DNA of 64,000 bases, taken from positions 1 to 64,000 of the forward strand of contig JAJRVV010000102.1 of the NCBI GenBank assembly GCA_024277135.1, read 5' to 3'. A model generated the notes under the pieces. That model was not told the origin of the DNA. It searched no databases and saw only the letters and a program-made list of their open reading frames with translations. Each line of letters begins with the position of its first letter. Within the stretch, counting starts at the first letter, position 1. Below are positions 62,624-64,000 of this stretch, in pieces. A program made the translations under genes and the position numbers. The stretch is from Chloroflexota bacterium. Its GTDB lineage: Bacteria > Chloroflexota > Anaerolineae > Promineifilales > Promineifilaceae.

Positions 62624-62708
62624 CAGTAATCAGTTTTCAGTTTTCAGTAAGTGTTTGCCAGAGATAAGCTCTACTGATAACTGCATACTGAACACTGAAC
62701 ACTAACCT
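62624..62708. repeat. Two heptanucleotide repeats between pyrH and frr
   Basis: CAGTAAT, CAGTTTT, CAGTTTT, CAGTAAG (62624-62651) and CTGATAA, CTGCATA, CTGAACA, CTGAACA, CTAACCT (62674-62708). They fill most of the gap in an otherwise tightly conserved gene block. Confidence 0.75.
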
Positions 62709-62714
62709 CACGAT

Positions 62715-63440
62715 CTACTCGTCAGGATGACAAATAATCGTCCCCACCGACTCGCCCAGCATCAGGCGCTTAACGCTGCCCTTTTGCCAGAAATTAAGCG
62801 TGACGATGGGCATGTCATTTTCCATGCAAAGCGAAACGGCCGTGCTATCCATCACCTTCAATCGCAAATTGAGAAAATCTATATATGAAATGCGGTCAAA
62901 ACGGCGGGCATTGGGATTTTTCTTGGGATCGTCATCGTAAATCGCGTCCACCTTCGTCGCCTTAATCAGCACATCCGCCCCAATCTCCATCGCCCGCAAC
63001 GCGCCCGCCGAGTCCGTCGTGAAATAAGGGTTGCCCGTGCCGCCGCCGAAAATAACGACCCGCCCCTTGTCCAGGTGACGAATAGCGCGCAAGCGAATGT
63101 ATGGCTCAGCCACCGTGCGCATCTCAATGGCGGTTTGGACGCGGGTGACAACGCCGGTTCGTTCCAGCGAATCCTGCAAAGCCAGCGCATTCATCACCGT
63201 GGCGATCATCCCCATGTGGTCGGCCGTGGAGCGTTCCATGCCTTGCTTTATCCCGGCCGAACCGCGCCACAGGTTGCCGGCGCCAATCACAATCGCCACC
63301 TGTATGCCCAAATCATAAACCCCCTTGACGATCTGGGCAACCTCTGCCGCTCGCGCGGGATCAATACCAAACCCCTGCGGCCCGGCCAAAGCCTCACCGG
63401 ACATCTTCAACAAAATCCGTTTGTAGCGCGCGTCACTCAT
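62715..63440 (-). CDS. pyrH: UMP kinase
   Basis: A 241-residue amino-acid-kinase-fold enzyme; the ATG at 63440 ([18 protein letters not shown]) gives the standard length. Motifs are [39 protein letters not shown] and the ATP-site [16 protein letters not shown]. It phosphorylates UMP to UDP and is a hexameric enzyme distinct from eukaryotic UMP kinases. It follows tsf in the standard order. Confidence 0.95.
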   Translation of the reverse strand: MSDARYKRILLKMSGEALAGPQGFGIDPARAAEVAQIVKGVYDLGIQVAIVIGAGNLWRGSAGIKQGMERSTADHMGMIATVMNALALQDSLERTGVVTRVQTAIEMRTVAEPYIRLRAIRHLDKGRVVIFGGGTGNPYFTTDSAGALRAMEIGADVLIKATKVDAIYDDDPKKNPNARRFDRISYIDFLNLRLKVMDSTAVSLCMENDMPIVTLNFWQKGSVKRLMLGESVGTIICHPDE

Positions 63441-63519
63441 GTAAATTGACCCCATTCAGATGGCGCGCCAACCAGACCATTAAAAAATTATCTGATCAGC
63501 GATATGGTTTGAAAGAGTA

Positions 63520-63540
63520 AGGGCGTTCTGGTGAACGCCC
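63520..63540. terminator. Weak terminator or attenuator between tsf and pyrH
   Basis: GGGCGTTC (63521-63528) pairs perfectly with GAACGCCC (63533-63540) around TGGT. It lies 16 nt after the tsf stop. The run of T is on the plus-strand side only; on the minus strand only two T follow, so termination is probably partial. Confidence 0.55.
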
Positions 63541-63555
63541 TTTTACTGCCGATAT

Positions 63556-64000
63556 TTAGTCCAGCGCCTCGCCCAATTCATACCGGGCAAAGCGGCGAAT
63601 CATGATGTTTTCGCCGGTCATGCGAATGGCATCCAAAATCAAATCCTTGATTTTGACGCCCTCATCTTTGATGAAGGGCTGTTCCAGCAGACAAAATTCT
63701 TCGTAGAATTTATTCATCCGGCCAGAAATGATTTTTTCGACGATAGCTTCCGGTTTTCCTTGGGCCAATGCCTGATTCCGCAACACGTCCAATTCGCGGT
63801 TGAGATGTTCTTGGGGCACATCTTCGGTGTTGAGGTATCGGGGGCTGGCAGCGGCGATGTGTAGGGCAATATCGTGCGCCAGGGTCTTGAATTGGTCGTT
63901 CCGCGCCACAAAATCAGTCTCGCAGTTCAACTCTAAAATCACGCCAACGCGGTTGCCGGGATGAGCGTACATCTCAATCAACCCTTCTTTGGCGGCCCGG
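63556..64000 (-). CDS. tsf: Elongation factor Ts, C-terminal part (cut by window edge)
   Basis: The frame is open to the window edge and reads RAAKEGLIEMYAHPGNRVGV, ELNCETDFVARNDQFKTLA and so on to a stop at 63556. TDFVARN is the hallmark of EF-Ts. The N-terminal UBA-like domain is outside the window. EF-Ts exchanges GDP for GTP on EF-Tu. rpsB is expected just beyond the edge, given the conserved order rpsB-tsf-pyrH-frr. Confidence 0.95.
   Translation of the reverse strand, partial: RAAKEGLIEMYAHPGNRVGVILELNCETDFVARNDQFKTLAHDIALHIAAASPRYLNTEDVPQEHLNRELDVLRNQALAQGKPEAIVEKIISGRMNKFYEEFCLLEQPFIKDEGVKIKDLILDAIRMTGENIMIRRFARYELGEALD

Larger units (their letters stand above)
568..62845. repeat. 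Highly iterated palindrome ACGGCCGT across the window
   Basis: The exact octamer ACGGCCGT was counted about 108 times by eye. Examples start at 568, 620, 808, 1027, 1078, 1478, 2186, 2204, 2521, 2602, 27379, 27400 and 36470. It lies in coding and non-coding DNA; in proteins it reads Thr-Ala-Val, Asn/Asp-Gly-Arg or x-Arg-Pro depending on frame. It is the most striking compositional signal of the window; see the findings. Confidence 0.9.

Noticed and set aside
1..64000. Prophage, integrative element or insertion sequence
   Set aside because: No integrase, transposase, phage structural gene, tRNA-end duplication or terminal inverted repeats were seen; the repeats found are short and lack coding parts.

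Overview
The window looks like a chromosomal segment of a Chloroflexota bacterium, probably Anaerolineae or an Ardenticatenia/Promineifilum-like relative. This is inferred from protein style: a soluble-adenylyl-cyclase-like protein with AAA and TPR parts, a giant DUF11 surface protein ending in a YLPVVLR-type tail, many GAF-rich kinases, a class I fructose-bisphosphatase, and the rpsB-tsf-pyrH-frr-uppS-cdsA type block. There is no rRNA, tRNA, CRISPR array, transposase or prophage that I can see. Almost all genes are on the minus strand; the plus-strand exceptions are the mttB remnant, one winged-helix regulator, a HAD phosphatase and rlmN.

Layout. 1-900: cut IclR-type regulator, a palindromic candidate operator, and the broken remnant of a trimethylamine-methyltransferase-like gene. 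0.9-4.4 kb: NatA/NatB-type ABC exporter. 4.7-9.3 kb: winged-helix regulator with degenerate receiver, DUF3024 protein, GT4 glycosyltransferase coupled to a GNAT/FemAB-like protein, EamA transporter. 9.3-19.3 kb: a signalling operon of two single-domain receivers, a membrane GAF protein, a large GAF histidine kinase, a threonine synthase fused to a receiver domain, and a receiver-histidine kinase hybrid. 19.5-27.4 kb: GH13 amylase, exopolysaccharide genes (GT2, O-antigen-ligase-like, GT-A), nucleoside phosphorylase, MFS transporter. 27.4-32.7 kb: CBS protein and a complete branched-chain-amino-acid-type ABC importer (livK-H-M-G-F). 33-41 kb: two-component pair, an unlisted 50-residue membrane protein with its own promoter and terminator, and the sAC-like cyclase. 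41-53 kb: 2292-residue secreted DUF11 protein and a DPM1-like/GT39/YfhO membrane glycosylation operon. 53-64 kb: HAD phosphatase, rlmN, two LysM-M23 peptidases, rho, fbp, then cdsA, uppS, frr, pyrH and a cut tsf.

Three genome-style signals run across these genes. The palindrome ACGGCCGT occurs about 108 times by eye count, where about one or two are expected; this resembles the HIP1 phenomenon of cyanobacteria but with a different octamer. At least a dozen short tandem repeats, nearly all with a 7-nt unit but unrelated unit sequences, sit in gaps and at gene ends, some translated in frame. Four intergenic hairpins share AGACCTGC...GCAGGTC(T/C) arms.

The most unusual single gene is the threonine synthase-receiver fusion inside the signalling operon: a biosynthetic PLP enzyme with an apparently intact phosphoacceptor domain. 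All functions are read from motifs and family resemblance only; counts and structures were made by eye and need computation.
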